From contig JAPQWV010000017.1 in assembly GCA_027422505.1 (NCBI GenBank), positions 14,757,501 to 14,821,500 of the forward strand: DNA of 64,000 bases, read 5' to 3'. Under the pieces are notes generated by a model. That model was not told the DNA's origin. It searched no databases and saw nothing but the letters and a program-made list of their open reading frames with translations. Positions within the stretch are counted from its first letter, which is position 1. Every line of letters starts with the position of its first letter. This stretch comes from Craterostigma plantagineum. Lineage: Eukaryota; Streptophyta; Magnoliopsida; Lamiales; Linderniaceae. This document shows, in pieces, positions 1 to 10,926 of the stretch. The position numbers were made by a program, and so were the translations under genes.

Positions 1-1606
1 TTTCGTTCCAAAATTCCATCAAATACAACGTCCGCCTATACCGAAAACTGACCCCGAAAACACCGATAGGCAAATTATGATCGGGAGTTGAAAGAGCCTA
101 TGCTCATTGGAATTATATTTTCTGATTAAATGGTGCGAATCGTGTGTGTGGCCCGTGAAATGCTCCTAATTCGCAAAATATATGGATTCGCCAAACTCCA
201 TTTCGCGGCTTGTATGGATTCGCCAGATGGTTCGCGAACTAGTCTATTGGGATTTGCGAACTCCTTAGTTCGCGAAGTTATCTTTAGTGAAGTCTAACGT
301 TTCGAGTTCGCAATTCTAACCTTCTGCCGAGTTACGAAGCTTTGCATGGATTCGCCAACCCTTGGATTCGCAAATGCCGGGCTCGCCATCTTCACTTGAT
401 TCGCGAACTACCCTGTTTTGCGAATCCATGCAAATGGGAACACCGAGTTCGCGAAATTCACTCCACCGTTAATTCGCGAATCGAATTCGCAGTCCTCCCA
501 GTTCGCAGTTCGTTTGGAGTTCACGAAATTCATGGGTTCGCGAAGTGCTTTGTTTGATTTTTGTTTCGCGAATCACTGTACCCGCGAAACTCGCATTCTG
601 CGAATCCATACGCGTGAAATCATTTGGATTCGCGAACCTTGCGTCTCCTATGGTTCGCGATCCTGAGTTCGCGAACCTTTCCAATTCGCAAAACGCTAGC
701 TACACAGATCAAGAAGGTTACTTTCTCAAGAACATGTTGAATTTCATATGACCCCCGAAACCCCGGAAATCGACCTAAATCTTGAATACAGGTCTACGCA
801 TCTTTTTCGTGCCTAATAATTTCTCGACATAATGGCGTAGGCTTAAAAATACTAATTCGAAACTTAAAACTTAAGAACCATAACAACAATTAAACCCTTA
901 AGATTAAAATAATTGCGCAGGCCCTAACATCCGTTATTTTCATGCTTCTAGTCCCTAAAGTAGGCTAATCGTTGGATAAAATGTAAACATCATGGTTAGA
1001 GATGTATACCTAGTCCGAACTTGCGTGATTTTCGACTCGGCTCCCCCTTCCTTTTTTCGTTTATGTTCTCGTTAGTTCCTTATCAATGGGGTTTGTGGAG
1101 TTGAAATGGCTCTTAGATAATTATTACTTATCTAGTTAGCGTGATGGGATTTGAGTGACGGAAATATCCCATAAATAAGGAGCTTGTTGCTAAAAATCAT
1201 TTCTAAGGATTTGGGCCAAATATCTAATCCTAGCCCATTTATAATTTATAGTCTATCCTTAGCTTATTGCCCAAATTTTCCTTTGGGTAATTTTTCGAAA
1301 ATTGCTACATGGGTTAGGTGTCACATAGTACGAATTAAATGTACCAATTTCACAAAATTACTTAAGCACAAAATTAGCAACATGAAATGATTAAAATCAC
1401 GTAAAGCACATATTTTCAGGTGATTTGCTTAGGCACATAATAACTGCACAGAATTCATAAAATCACGTAAGCACATAATTAATTTCAAGGACTTCATGTA
1501 GTCACATAGATGAAAAATGCATTATGAAATTTCATGAAATCAAATAAGCATAAAACGATCATGCCAATTTGTTTGGCTCCTCGGTCTACGGGGCTCGGGT
1601 GCTACA
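1..1606 (-). repeat. Gypsy (Tekay-like chromovirus) LTR, partial
   Basis: Read on the minus strand, this LTR starts at 1606 with TGTAGCACCCGAGCC, a start typical of chromovirus gypsy LTRs, and runs off the left edge of the window. The part from about 900 to 1606 aligns by eye with 47088-47661: both contain similar text around 'tgcgtgattttc', 'ttagataattatta' and a shared end 'gggtgctaca'. It holds the TTCGCGAA-rich block at 160-715. No coding capacity is expected. The next 5 bases (1607-1611, ttagg) would be one target-site copy; the partner lies outside the window. Whether this is a 5' LTR or a solo LTR cannot be decided. Confidence 0.7.
160..715. repeat. TTCGCGAA palindrome-rich block within the LTR
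   Basis: About nine perfect TTCGCGAA octamers occur here (near 231, 270, 401, 449, 472, 538, 565, 629 and 669), with many one-base variants such as TTCGCCAA, TTCGCAAA and TTTGCGAA. Spacing is irregular. Short ORFs in several frames on both strands arise because the motif contains no stop codon in any frame. A diverged version is in the sister LTR at 31946-32350. Function is unknown. Confidence 0.8.
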
Positions 1607-1763
1607 TTAGGGGCCCAATGGGCTTAAACACCTTGCAAGGTATTTAAGCTTAAACCCTAACAACGTTCTATCTAAGTATTCCATTTGTAAAATCACTTCA
1701 CGTACGCAAACTCTCTAAACCACAAAACATTGTTCAAGTATTCAACAAATGTTTTAATCTTTA

Positions 1764-2760
1764 TCAAAGTGTTATTGGATAATCTGGATTTATACTTAGG
1801 AATATCATGCTCATGTAACATTGATCTAGCCATTTCCTGTAACACTCTGTTTTCCATTCAACAACGCCGTTCTGCTGGGGTGTTATGGGAGCTGAGAAGT
1901 TATAACTATATCCATATTGATCACAGAATGATGCAAATGACTTACTATCAAACTCTAATCTGTTACCACTAAGTATCCTGCATAAGTTCATTTCTTTTCC
2001 GTTTTCAAGTCTCTTTACTATCGATGCATAGTTATCTAATGCCTCATTCTTATGTGCAAGCAATATCACCCATGTGTACCTAGAATAGTCATAAGCAATA
2101 ACAAATGCATATCTTTTACCTCGCAGAGATTGTCTGAACAGGACCAAAAGGTCGAGATGAAGTAGTTCCAGAGGTCTGGATGTGGATATCACATGCTTTA
2201 CCTTAAAGGACGTCTTGCTCTGTTTACCCATTTGGCATACCCTGCTCGTTCTGTCCTTGATGAATTTCATATCAGGAATACCTTGTACCAGTGCATTGTT
2301 TGTAATGTGAGACAGTAGTTCCATATTAGTATGTCCCAATCGTCTGTGCCCTAACCAGGTTGTATCCTATGTAACTGCTAAACACTTGACATTCTGGTCC
2401 GCTATATCATCAAGTGTGAAGCAGTTAGATATTTCTATCACTACATGCGCTAAGTATAACCTTATTATCATTCTAACAACACATTTATCATTTTCAAAGG
2501 TTATAGTATGACCTTAATCGCATAGCTGACTAATGCTAATTAGGTTATGTTCTAAATTCTTAACTAACCATACGTCATCTATAGTAGTATGTAAAGTGTT
2601 ACCGGCAGTTCCAACTCCAATAATTTTAGCTTTTGTGTTGTCGGCGTATGAGACATATCCTCCATCATACACTTTCACTGACACAAACTTACTGATATCA
2701 CCTCTCATATGGTGGGAACACCCACTGTCGAGATACCACTTGTTTTTCTTGCTGGATTTT
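1764..2760 (-). pseudogene. Copia pol fragment: protease and integrase
   Basis: The protease active site is visible as [13 protein letters not shown] near 2745-2700 (D-S-G is the catalytic triplet of this family), followed by a stretch ending NLISISQLCD. After a few disruptions come the zinc-binding start of integrase (a LGH...H stretch near 2370-2340) and the integrase core, with DYSRYTWV and TPQQNGVVE near the third catalytic acid. The first catalytic region reads LDLL instead of the usual MDLxGP, and later text has decayed. RT and RNase H, expected next, are absent. Stops and frameshifts make this a dead copy. It would have cut the polyprotein and inserted the cDNA. Confidence 0.8.
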
Positions 2761-2764
2761 CTCC

Positions 2765-3800
2765 TTTGTACCTGGATGAACAGTTCTTTTCTAAGGTGCC
2801 CAATGTTGGTTGGGTCCTAATAGGTTAGTAGCAAAGTAACTCCTGTTAACACGTGATATATCATGTGTCACAGACTGTGATCTCTCAAACTTAGGTAGAT
2901 CAGTACTAGAAACATGGTTATCGGGGAACTTCTTTGGCCTCCAAACATACCTAGACTTATCAGCTCTTTTCAAAAAGCGATCGTTAGAATAATGACCATG
3001 ACGGCTGCATGAGAAATATTTTGGCTTCTTAATAGTTGGTGCAGCATGTTCGTATCATGGAAGTACCCGATTTCCCAATATTCCTAGAAATGCTATGTAA
3101 CGTATCAAGATTTTGTTTTCCCTCAAGAAGTTTATCAACAGTATGTGTTTTTTCTTCTAAGGAGTTTTTAAGAACAGAGATGTCCCTAGATATATCACTA
3201 TTTTGCTTTCTAAGCTCTTCACAATTACACGACGTTTCCTCTTCCTTAAAGGTTTCTAGTTCGGCATGCATTATCTCAGGATTTTTCGAACATTCTCAGC
3301 ATCTGGAATGTTCTTACCAAGAGAGAACATCTGATTGATGATGGTCATGAATCTTGCATACATATGACTTATTTTCTCGTCGTCTTCCATTTGAACAGCT
3401 TGTATTGGTGGGTTAGAAACGCAATTCTTTCTTGTACGACTCGAGCGGTTCCTTCATGTGTGACTTGTAGCATCTCCCACATATTTTTGGCGGATTTGCA
3501 TGATCTTACACGATTGTATTCTTCTGTTGTTAGCGCACAAGCAATCATGTTTTTTGCCTTGGCATTCGCTGAGATTCCACGCTTGTCTGTTGCATCGTAT
3601 TCAGGAATTTCCTTTGGAGTTCCATCTGCCTTTTTGGGTTCGTATGGTCCAGTCGTAGTGACATTCCATAGGTCGCAGTCGATCGCCAGAAGGAATTTCT
3701 TCATGCGATTCTTCCATATGGCGTAGTTGGTTCCATCGAAGAGTGATGGCCTAGAATGGGATTGTCCCTTTCCAAAAACATCAAAACTCGAAGAAGCCAT
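2765..3800 (-). pseudogene. Copia gag fragment
   Basis: A 143-aa reading frame (3800-3369) starts MASSSFDVFGKGQ and contains LFDGTNYAIWKNRMKKFL, the usual N-terminal signature of copia Gag. After a break, 3271-3029 encodes a probable coiled coil rich in E, K and L. Near 3030-2975 a CSRHGHY stretch looks like half of a zinc knuckle. A normal Gag of this type continues through a full CCHC knuckle, so an internal deletion or frameshift is likely. Gag forms the particle that packages element RNA. The primer-binding site lies 46 bp upstream of this start, which supports the choice of start. Confidence 0.75.
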
Positions 3801-3845
3801 TAGATCTTTAACTCAGGCTTGTTAAGCCCATCGTTTGAGTAACCC

Positions 3846-3857
3846 GCTCTGATACCA
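3846..3857 (-). promoter_or_regulatory. Primer-binding site (initiator Met tRNA)
   Basis: On the minus strand this reads TGGTATCAGAGC, complementary to the 3' end of plant initiator Met tRNA. It lies two bases inside the LTR edge at 3860, the expected place for minus-strand cDNA priming. It fixes element orientation. Confidence 0.9.
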
Positions 3858-3859
3858 AA

Positions 3860-5009
3860 TGAAGATAAAAGTGTGCCTAAGAGGGGGGAGGGTGAATTAG
3901 GCTTATAAAAAATTATGCTTCTTGTTTACAAGAATCCTACGATGTAGTGACCTAGAGATGTCTACTTATGCAGGTGATGAAGATGCCTTATATATCCTAG
4001 TTACGTCAAGTGTGTATTGGTTCTGTCTCACAGTAAAAAGAAAATAACTGAAAAGTAAATGCGAGATAGGATTTTTATAGTGGTTATATCCCCAACTGGG
4101 GTTTACTCATCTCCTTGAGATTTGCTCCTCAAGAGTTTAATCAATCACTACAATGTCACCTTAGCTGGTTACAAACTGATTGATTGGCCCAATACTCAAC
4201 CGAAACAAGTAGCACAGTAGGTTACCGCACGCCGAGTTTCGCTCCTTGGAATCTCCTATTCCTTACAGGAAACAGCTCGATACCAAAGGGCCCCTGGAAC
4301 TCGTCTTTCCTTTCACGTGCGCGTAAACGTCGACCTTGCCTCCTTGCGTATTGCTCACGTCCGAACTACACGTCCGAAGAATATATGGATGGAGGATGGT
4401 GATAATAAGGATGAATCATTCGAGCAGTGACTGAATCGCAAGTTAACGTTCAGGTCAGCAGAAGGTGATCACAGGTGTACGCTAAAACAGCCACAGATAT
4501 ATCGCAAGTGTGAAGTGGCTCTAAATAATAATCTTCTGCTAAAAGACTCTCGTGTTCGTATACTCCCAAGTTCTTAGTCCGACAATCTGAGGTGTTTCTC
4601 ATATATATAGACCTTTTCAATCAACACTCATATATAATCCATGTAATTTTCGAGTAATAAATATGTCATGTAAATCATGCTAATCATAAATAGTCACAAC
4701 GGTCATAAGCTCATAATAGTATGATCATTATCCATATAAAAACTCAGATTCGTCTTCAAGGCATATTCAACTAATTCGGATGATATATTCCATAACAGCA
4801 CTTTCCATATGTGATATCCAACTATCATCTTATAAAATAAATTAATCAGGATTTACTTTCCATATTTAGCATACGAGATAGCATCGGATCAGTATATTTT
4901 CCATATTCAGCACAGAGATAAGATCAAATCACATATTTCACGAATTCATATATTCTGGCATGTCTTTCCATATATCAGAGATCTCATCCGTTTCAGCACA
5001 TACCATATT
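3860..5009 (-). repeat. 5' LTR of the degenerate Sirevirus (truncated)
   Basis: The LTR end next to the primer site reads, on the plus strand, TGAAGATAAAAGTGTGCC followed by a G-rich tract before 'gaattaggc', a pattern I associate with Sirevirus LTRs. About 1.15 kb remains. It stops where the SIRE-A LTR begins at 5010, so its outer end is missing. No coding sequence is evident; the short ORF at 4184-4402 looks incidental. Confidence 0.65.
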
Positions 5010-5361
5010 TGTTAGGTCATCGATAATCAACACATATGATCCTAGACTTCATCCTAAGTAATTCGATTAGAATTATATGAAATCTAAGTTCGATCAAAAA
5101 AACTCAATTTGAAACCTCGAGAGAGAATTCGTTTAGTGAGAGAATGACTATGCTGTTTCTCTCTCTAGAATTGGAATGTGAAACCTTTCGGATCAATTCA
5201 ACTATTTTCTGTTTTAAGCACAATGATTACAATTGTATTTATACCAAACAAGCTTGGTATAAATAACAATTTAGTCCTAATATAAGGAAAAATATAATAA
5301 AAGCCCCTAATTACAAGGACATCTAATAAAATCATAGCACAACTCTAACGTATATTCTACA
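5010..5361 (-). repeat. SIRE-A 3' LTR (minus-strand copy 1)
   Basis: On the minus strand it runs from TGTAGAATATACG at 5361 to GACCTAACA at 5010, giving TG...CA ends. It matches the LTR at 31159-31508 over its length (shared 'gtccttgtaattaggggc', 'ttggtataaataca', 'ctagagagagaaacag'). It has a TATA-like 'ggtataaata'. It is directly preceded in element order by a polypurine tract and the env-like ORF, so it is the 3' LTR of a minus-strand element. Its 5' LTR, gag and pol are not in the window. Confidence 0.85.
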
Positions 5362-5376
5362 TTCTCCCCCTTTGTG
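5362..5376 (-). promoter_or_regulatory. Polypurine tract of SIRE-A copy 1
   Basis: On the minus strand it reads CACAAAGGGGGAGAA and abuts the LTR. This is the expected RNase H-resistant primer for plus-strand DNA synthesis and is nearly the same as the tracts at 31147-31157 and 32878-32892. Confidence 0.85.
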
Positions 5377-6401
5377 CTTGATTGCTCTTCTGCACTATCT
5401 GTCCTCGTTGGGCGTAGAATGACTTGCGCAAGCCCAGCGCATGCACGTAGTTCCTTATGGTGTTCCTCGGCTCTGATCGCTCGTCGATAGCTTCAAGTAG
5501 CTCAAGCCGAAGCGGTTTCTCTCTCACGAACTGATGTTGGAGAAGCATGGTGTCTTCATTGATTTCTTCCAACCTTTTCTCGATATTCTTCCTGATTGCC
5601 TTGAGCGTCCCATCACAATTTGTGGACCTTAGTCTTCAGCATCAACCTATTCTTCTTAGCGATTGGATTGTGCTAGGTGATTGCTAAGACTGAGCTCACG
5701 TGGATGTAATTGTTGGGAAGCCCGTCGACCTCAGGTCCGTCATTATGTGGAGATGTCATGTTGACATTCTTCATGTTGCTCTCCAGAGCCATCTGAAGGT
5801 CGTGTGCGTCATGGTACTTGACCTGACGCCTCATGAATCTATACATTCCCTCGAGCCCTTCCTTCTTGATAAAGCCTTGAGAATCCTTGTTCTTCTCTGC
5901 ATACAGTTGGTAGAGATAGTAGACCTCATTGGCAGGAAGGTACGGTAGATCACTTTCATTAAGCTCTTCTCGAGTTCTGTCTCTCCGCTCTATAATGTAG
6001 ATTGGAGTTGGAAGACCGTCTTTTGCGTAGTAGACTCCTATCAGCTGACATATCGAAGATAAATTCTTGAAATGACTCTTCAGCTGATTTTTAGGAATCT
6101 TCAGTCTCCGATTAGGTCCGTTTTGGGTTAGCATCCAAAGATAGGACATCATTTTCTGCTGTTCCTAGTATGAGATACCTCTTAGCTAAAACTCGTTCAA
6201 CTTTTTAACCTTGTCCGGTGACCTCTAGATTCACTGACGAACTTCTTCTAGGTAAGGAATCTCTATTCTTATGTTCTCCCATGGCGTGTCAACTCGAACG
6301 GTCCCTGGAGTTAGTCTCGGAGGGGTGTCCGCTCGTTGAGCAATTAATTTTGGAAGCCTTGGGGGAATCTGATCATGATCTTCACATTTCTGAAGTTCTT
6401 C
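5377..6401 (-). pseudogene. SIRE-A env-like ORF, C-terminal part (copy 1)
   Basis: Reading down from 6401, the translation follows the plus-strand copy at about 30110-31114: LPKLIAQRA, TPGTVRVDT, SPDKVKKLNEF, YLWMLT, ESDLPYLPANEVY, YHDAHDLQMALESN and NYVHALGLRKS are all recognisable. Stops interrupt it near 6190 and 6165, and a frameshift lies between 5673 and 5572. The frame runs past its likely normal stop into the polypurine tract. The rest of the same ORF resumes at 10927, beyond the solo LTR. Function of this ORF family is unknown; 'env-like' only reflects its place downstream of pol. Confidence 0.8.
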
Positions 6402-6529
6402 TGTCAGGAACCGAAAATCTCATGTCATAACATTTGTACGAGTTCATGCATTTACACAAATTCTTACATTTGCATGATTAATTTTCTCATATGTATATGG
6501 ATGGAATATTTGATTAAGGTATTGAAGTT

Positions 6530-8720
6530 TTAGCTTTTTGAAAGATAGAAGCCTTCAAAAAGTAGATTATTGAAGGTAGAGAATTTCAAAAGGTAGAATT
6601 CTCGAATAGGACAATTGTAAGAATTATGATTCTTGATAGATAGTATTATAAAATATAGAAGTATGAATTGAAATGATTTTCGAAAGAAGGGAATTGTCAA
6701 ATGAAAGAATTTCGAAACAGTAGGTGAGATAGGATTTCGAAACTCTAAGAAAATGAAATTCGAAACTTAGTTAATGTATGAATTTGAAATGGAGAATTCC
6801 AACTTCAAGAGAATTGCGAAAGATCTTTGTGGAGAATATAGAAACTCGATTGGGAGGATTTCGAAAATTATGTGAATGGTTAATACAAGGTTTATGTAAA
6901 TGTTCTTATGATGATATTTTTGAAAGAAAAGATTGGAAATTGAGTAGAAGTTCGAAACTAGGCAAGGTGGAGTTCGAAACATGTTTGCGAAAGGTCTAGG
7001 ATAGGTTTCGAAATTTGTTTGGAAATCCTAAAAGAGGCCCTTCGAAATGCTATAATTAAAGAATTAACAATTAAATAATGTTAAAGTAAGGCTAAGACCT
7101 AGTTTAGACTAAACTATTGGTTAATACCTAGCATAAGATCAATATTTGGTAAGTGTCATTTTCGAAAGCTAGGAAGTTTGAACTAGTTTTGCGAAAGGAC
7201 TCAGATGAATTTCGAAACTTGAAGTTCGAAACTTAAGAGAAGTTCGAACTAGTTTTGCGAAAGGATTTCGAACATTTTAATGACAAGTTGCGAAAACTCT
7301 TAATTACATTACAAAATATTGAAAATGATAATAACATTAGGACAAAAACAAATTTGATGGGGTATTAAGAAGTGGTTAGAATAAAGTTATTCTCATAAAC
7401 ACATACATACACGGGTGATTTCTAATAGAGCTAAAGAATTAGGTGAACGCATTAACGTTTTCATAAGTATAGTCAAAAAGGAGAAAACAACTATAATATT
7501 AAAGAAATGATCATTATTAACTAAGGATAAGTATAATGCTTATATCATTTATTTCTCCTTACCCGCAAAACGTAGAATCAGAGATAAGAGTAACGTTTCA
7601 TTTTCATTAGAGCAACTTTCGTGAAACATAAGAATAGAGAGGAAATAAGGAGCTCAAACTGTGAATTGCTAATTTCGGGAAGGGGTATGAATCTTTATTC
7701 TAAGTTCATGTTTTTAGTTATCGTTTATCATGTTTTGAGGTATTTAACGAAGTTCCTCGTATTCTTGACAGCTCAGGTTTGTGATTGAGTTTTATAGGAT
7801 TTGCCTATCGAAATAGTGGTTTTTTTTTATTTGGTTTCGAAAGTAGTGATTTTATAAAGATGATTTTTGGAAGGTTAGGTTTTCTTAAGGTTAATTTTCG
7901 AAAATTATTAATCATGAGGAGTATTCGGTTCTTGATTCTTTTGCTATGAGTGATTTTCGAATATAGGGTTAAACAAGGGTTTCAAAACTTAGATCTAAGT
8001 GTATTTTTTTAAAGGATTGAATTAGGTTTGATTTTCATGTTATAAGGTTGATTATTGAAAGTGAGAGGAAATTCGAAAGGAATTGGTTTCGAAATTCTTA
8101 ATGTTAAGTTTCGGAAATTAAAATTAAAGATTAATGAATTGTTAAATAAGGATTAGCATATGATGTTGGTAAATGTCATTATCATGTAACTATTTCACGT
8201 TGAAAATTGAATTCGAACAAGAAGTTCGAAACAAGTTTCGAACTCAAAGTACGAAATTGGTTTCGAACAATTTTAATGAAGGGTTAAAGAAGTATTAGAA
8301 AATGATTAACATAATATTAATGTTAGGAAAAGGTCATAATCATAATAGAACTATTACAAGTTTAAATGGAAATGAGAACTTCGAATTACATAGACAAGTT
8401 TCGAACTCAAAGTTCGAAACAAGTTTCGAACATCAAGTTCAAAATTTGTTTCGAGCAACTTTAATTAAGACTAAGAAATTGTTAGACTAAGATTAAGACT
8501 TAGACAAAGTTAACGTATGATATTAGTACTAGGTAAAGGTCATAATCATGGCTAATTATTGTATGTTGAATTAGAATGATAAATTCGAACAGAAAGTTCG
8601 AAACAAGTTTGGAACATGAAGTTCGAAATTCATTTTGAATAGGTTTTAAAAGTTAATTTCGACAAAGGTCTGAATTAAATAAAAACAATTTAGAATGGAA
8701 GATAGGAGACTTTCGAAAGG
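6530..8720. repeat. TTCGAAA-rich block in the solo LTR
   Basis: Dozens of TTCGAAA, TTCGAAC and TTTCGAAA words are scattered through AT-rich DNA, densest at 6690-7280 and 8040-8720. Some stand in short direct series, for example around 8220-8270 and 8400-8460 ('agttcgaaacaagtttcgaac'-like text repeats). TTCGAA is a palindrome. No coding potential. Confidence 0.75.
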
Positions 8721-9483
8721 AGATTTTCGAAACTATTATCTTGTAAGTTATATGATGTTACAGCTCAAATAACGGATTGTTGTAATCATATGATAGCGCG
8801 TAACTCATTTTAGGGTTTTATATTTACGAAAAATAAATACCCTATAGGTCGGGACTCCAAAATAGGCAAGGACAAAGTCAAATGACGAACGTGGTTTTAA
8901 ATTATTCTGTGAGTATGATATGCAACATGTGTTCCATGTTTATAGGTCTTTTATGCGTTTATATACTTTATATGAATTTATTGATTTATAATTTTATGAT
9001 ATAAGTGTTATATGAAGTTGGATTTATGTGGCTATAGTGTTTGGATATGTGATATATGTGAATGGTTTGTATAGAATATATGTTGGACAAGATTAGAGGC
9101 ATAGTGTTTGCAGATATGTGATAAGGAACGGAGTAGTTGTTATGATCGATTGGAAGTTCTTGATTGACGTGTTATATGAAATTTACGTGATCTATGAGAA
9201 TAGAAGGTTAAAGGTTCTTCTATGTGTGAATTGAATGATCGATGACTTTGAACTTTACGTTCTATATGGAGTTGACTGGAATGGTATGGCTACAAAGTGT
9301 TGTTATGTGATATACGTGACTTGAATCATATGGCTACAACGTATCTCTATGTGATATATGTGACTCAATGGATTTATGATATATGTTTCTTACAAGGCTG
9401 CATGTAAAGTATTGCATTTATACATGAAACAAAAGGAGAAACCGTTATGACTGCTACGGCTTCGGACTACATTCTACGGTTAT

Positions 9484-9830
9484 ATCCCTACAAATCGGGG
9501 GATACTATGGTTACGTCCCTACAAATCGGGGGACGTACATAGTCCTGTACAGGCACATAAAAATATTTACAGTTACAGAGTCACATGCATGGGCCCCTAC
9601 GGGGTCAGTAGTACGAGTCTAGCTGGTTCATAACGGGAGTATCAAGTGTACACGAGCATATAGTATTGCATACGATCTACGGATCTGATTGAAAAGGAAT
9701 AATTTATGTTATTTGCATACTATCTACAGATCTGATTGAAAGGAATAATATGTTGCTTGCATTTGATCTACGGATCTAATTTAAAGAAAATGATTATGCT
9801 ATTTGCATACGATCTACGGATCTTACGGAC
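9484..9830. repeat. Short tandem repeats in the solo LTR
   Basis: Two arrays. First, 'tccctacaaatcggggga' occurs twice at about 9486-9533. Second, a unit starting 'gcatacgatctacggatct' occurs at about 9667, 9715, 9759 and 9805, giving a 44-48 bp period with small differences between copies. Arrays like these are common inside long gypsy LTRs. Confidence 0.7.
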
Positions 9831-10926
9831 AATGGTCATTTAATTGGATGAGCAATGGCTACGTGATTCTGTGATTGGAATTAAAGTTGAAAGTGAAAAG
9901 TTTATATGATCTTCGATGGAAAGGAATGTTTATGCGATTGGAATGTTACGACATTCTTGAAAATGTATTGATTGATTATTATAGTTTATGAAACTGTTTA
10001 TGTGAACTTGAATGAAAAGAATTTGTTAGTTGTTACAATAGTTACGAAGGAATATGCGATAAAGATTGTCTATGTGCATATTAATGGAAAAGAATTGTTT
10101 ATTTGTTACCGTTTTTATTTGTGGTGACTGATCTACTGATTTTAAAGATGGTTACGTGATGATAATTACAGGAATTTGTGGATAATGATTGAATGATTTT
10201 ATGGGTGATGGCCATATGATGGAATAATTTATTTGAATTATTTATGTGGATGTTCATGGAAAGGAAATGAATTTTCGTTATGGTTTTATGTATCTTATTT
10301 AATTTACTGATTCTACAAATGACGCTTACATGATGGGATTGATTTTAATTGATTAATTATTACGATGATTATAAATGATTATATAATGGAAACGTTTACG
10401 TGAATATTGATAGAAAGAAATTTGTTATTTGTTGTGATAATTATTATGATGGATTATCTGATGAAATTGTTTACGTGGATATTGGAGACAATTACTTATT
10501 ACAGTTTTATTGCGAAAATAAATGGAATTTAATTACTACTAGTTACAGTTTTTATCTATTATTGTGATACCATGGAATAACATGTTGCGATCATACTTAG
10601 TGAAGTTAGTTCCACAGTTTTGTAGATAATTAACAGGCACCGTAGAGGGCTTCTCTCGTAGCGCATGGATTTCGGATCGGCCGGTGACGCGCTCATCCTA
10701 CTCCCCAGAGTTCATCGTATGCATATAGTTTAATGAACATGAGTAATTTTATATGTTGATAAATTAATTATGTGTGATAGTATGTACATTAAGTGTGAAA
10801 AGATATAGATCAGATCTACGCCCTCGTTTATGTTTTATGGAAAGGAAAGAAAAGCGAAAATTTTTATGTGAAAACTGTTATAGCTGCGCAAATACGGAAA
10901 TAAAAAAAATCGGGAGTTACATCTTC

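Larger units (their letters stand above)
1607..5009 (-). mobile_element. Degenerate Sirevirus-type copia element (5' LTR, gag, PR, INT)
   Basis: On the minus strand the order is LTR (5009-3860), primer-binding site (3857-3846), gag (3800-2765), protease then integrase (2760-1764). RT and RNase H are missing, so the element is cut at the integrase end next to the Tekay-like LTR at 1606. At the other end the LTR is cut at 5009/5010 by a SIRE-A LTR. The long LTR with a G-rich 'taagaggggggag' tract and the order PR-INT are typical of Sireviruses. The 157 bases at 1607-1763 show no recognisable coding sequence. Confidence 0.75.
6402..10921 (-). mobile_element. Solo LTR of a gypsy-type element inserted in the env-like ORF
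   Basis: The insert is flanked by TCTTC at 6397-6401 and TCTTC at 10922-10926, a perfect 5-bp target-site duplication. On the minus strand it begins TGTAACTCCCGA and ends GGTTCCTGACA, giving TG...CA ends. The env-like reading frame is homologous to other copies on both sides of it. No primer site, polypurine tract, internal LTR boundary or retroviral protein was found in its 4520 bp, so one recombined LTR is the simplest reading. The start resembles chromovirus gypsy LTRs. At about 4.5 kb it is long for an LTR. Only short chance ORFs occur. Confidence 0.75.

Noticed and set aside
342..751. Several overlapping ORFs of 60-80 codons on both strands
   Set aside because: They fall in the TTCGCGAA block, which has few stops in any frame. 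Products are low-complexity and resemble nothing.
1764..3800. A single functional copia polyprotein
   Set aside because: RT and RNase H are missing, the first integrase acid context is lost, and stops separate the parts.
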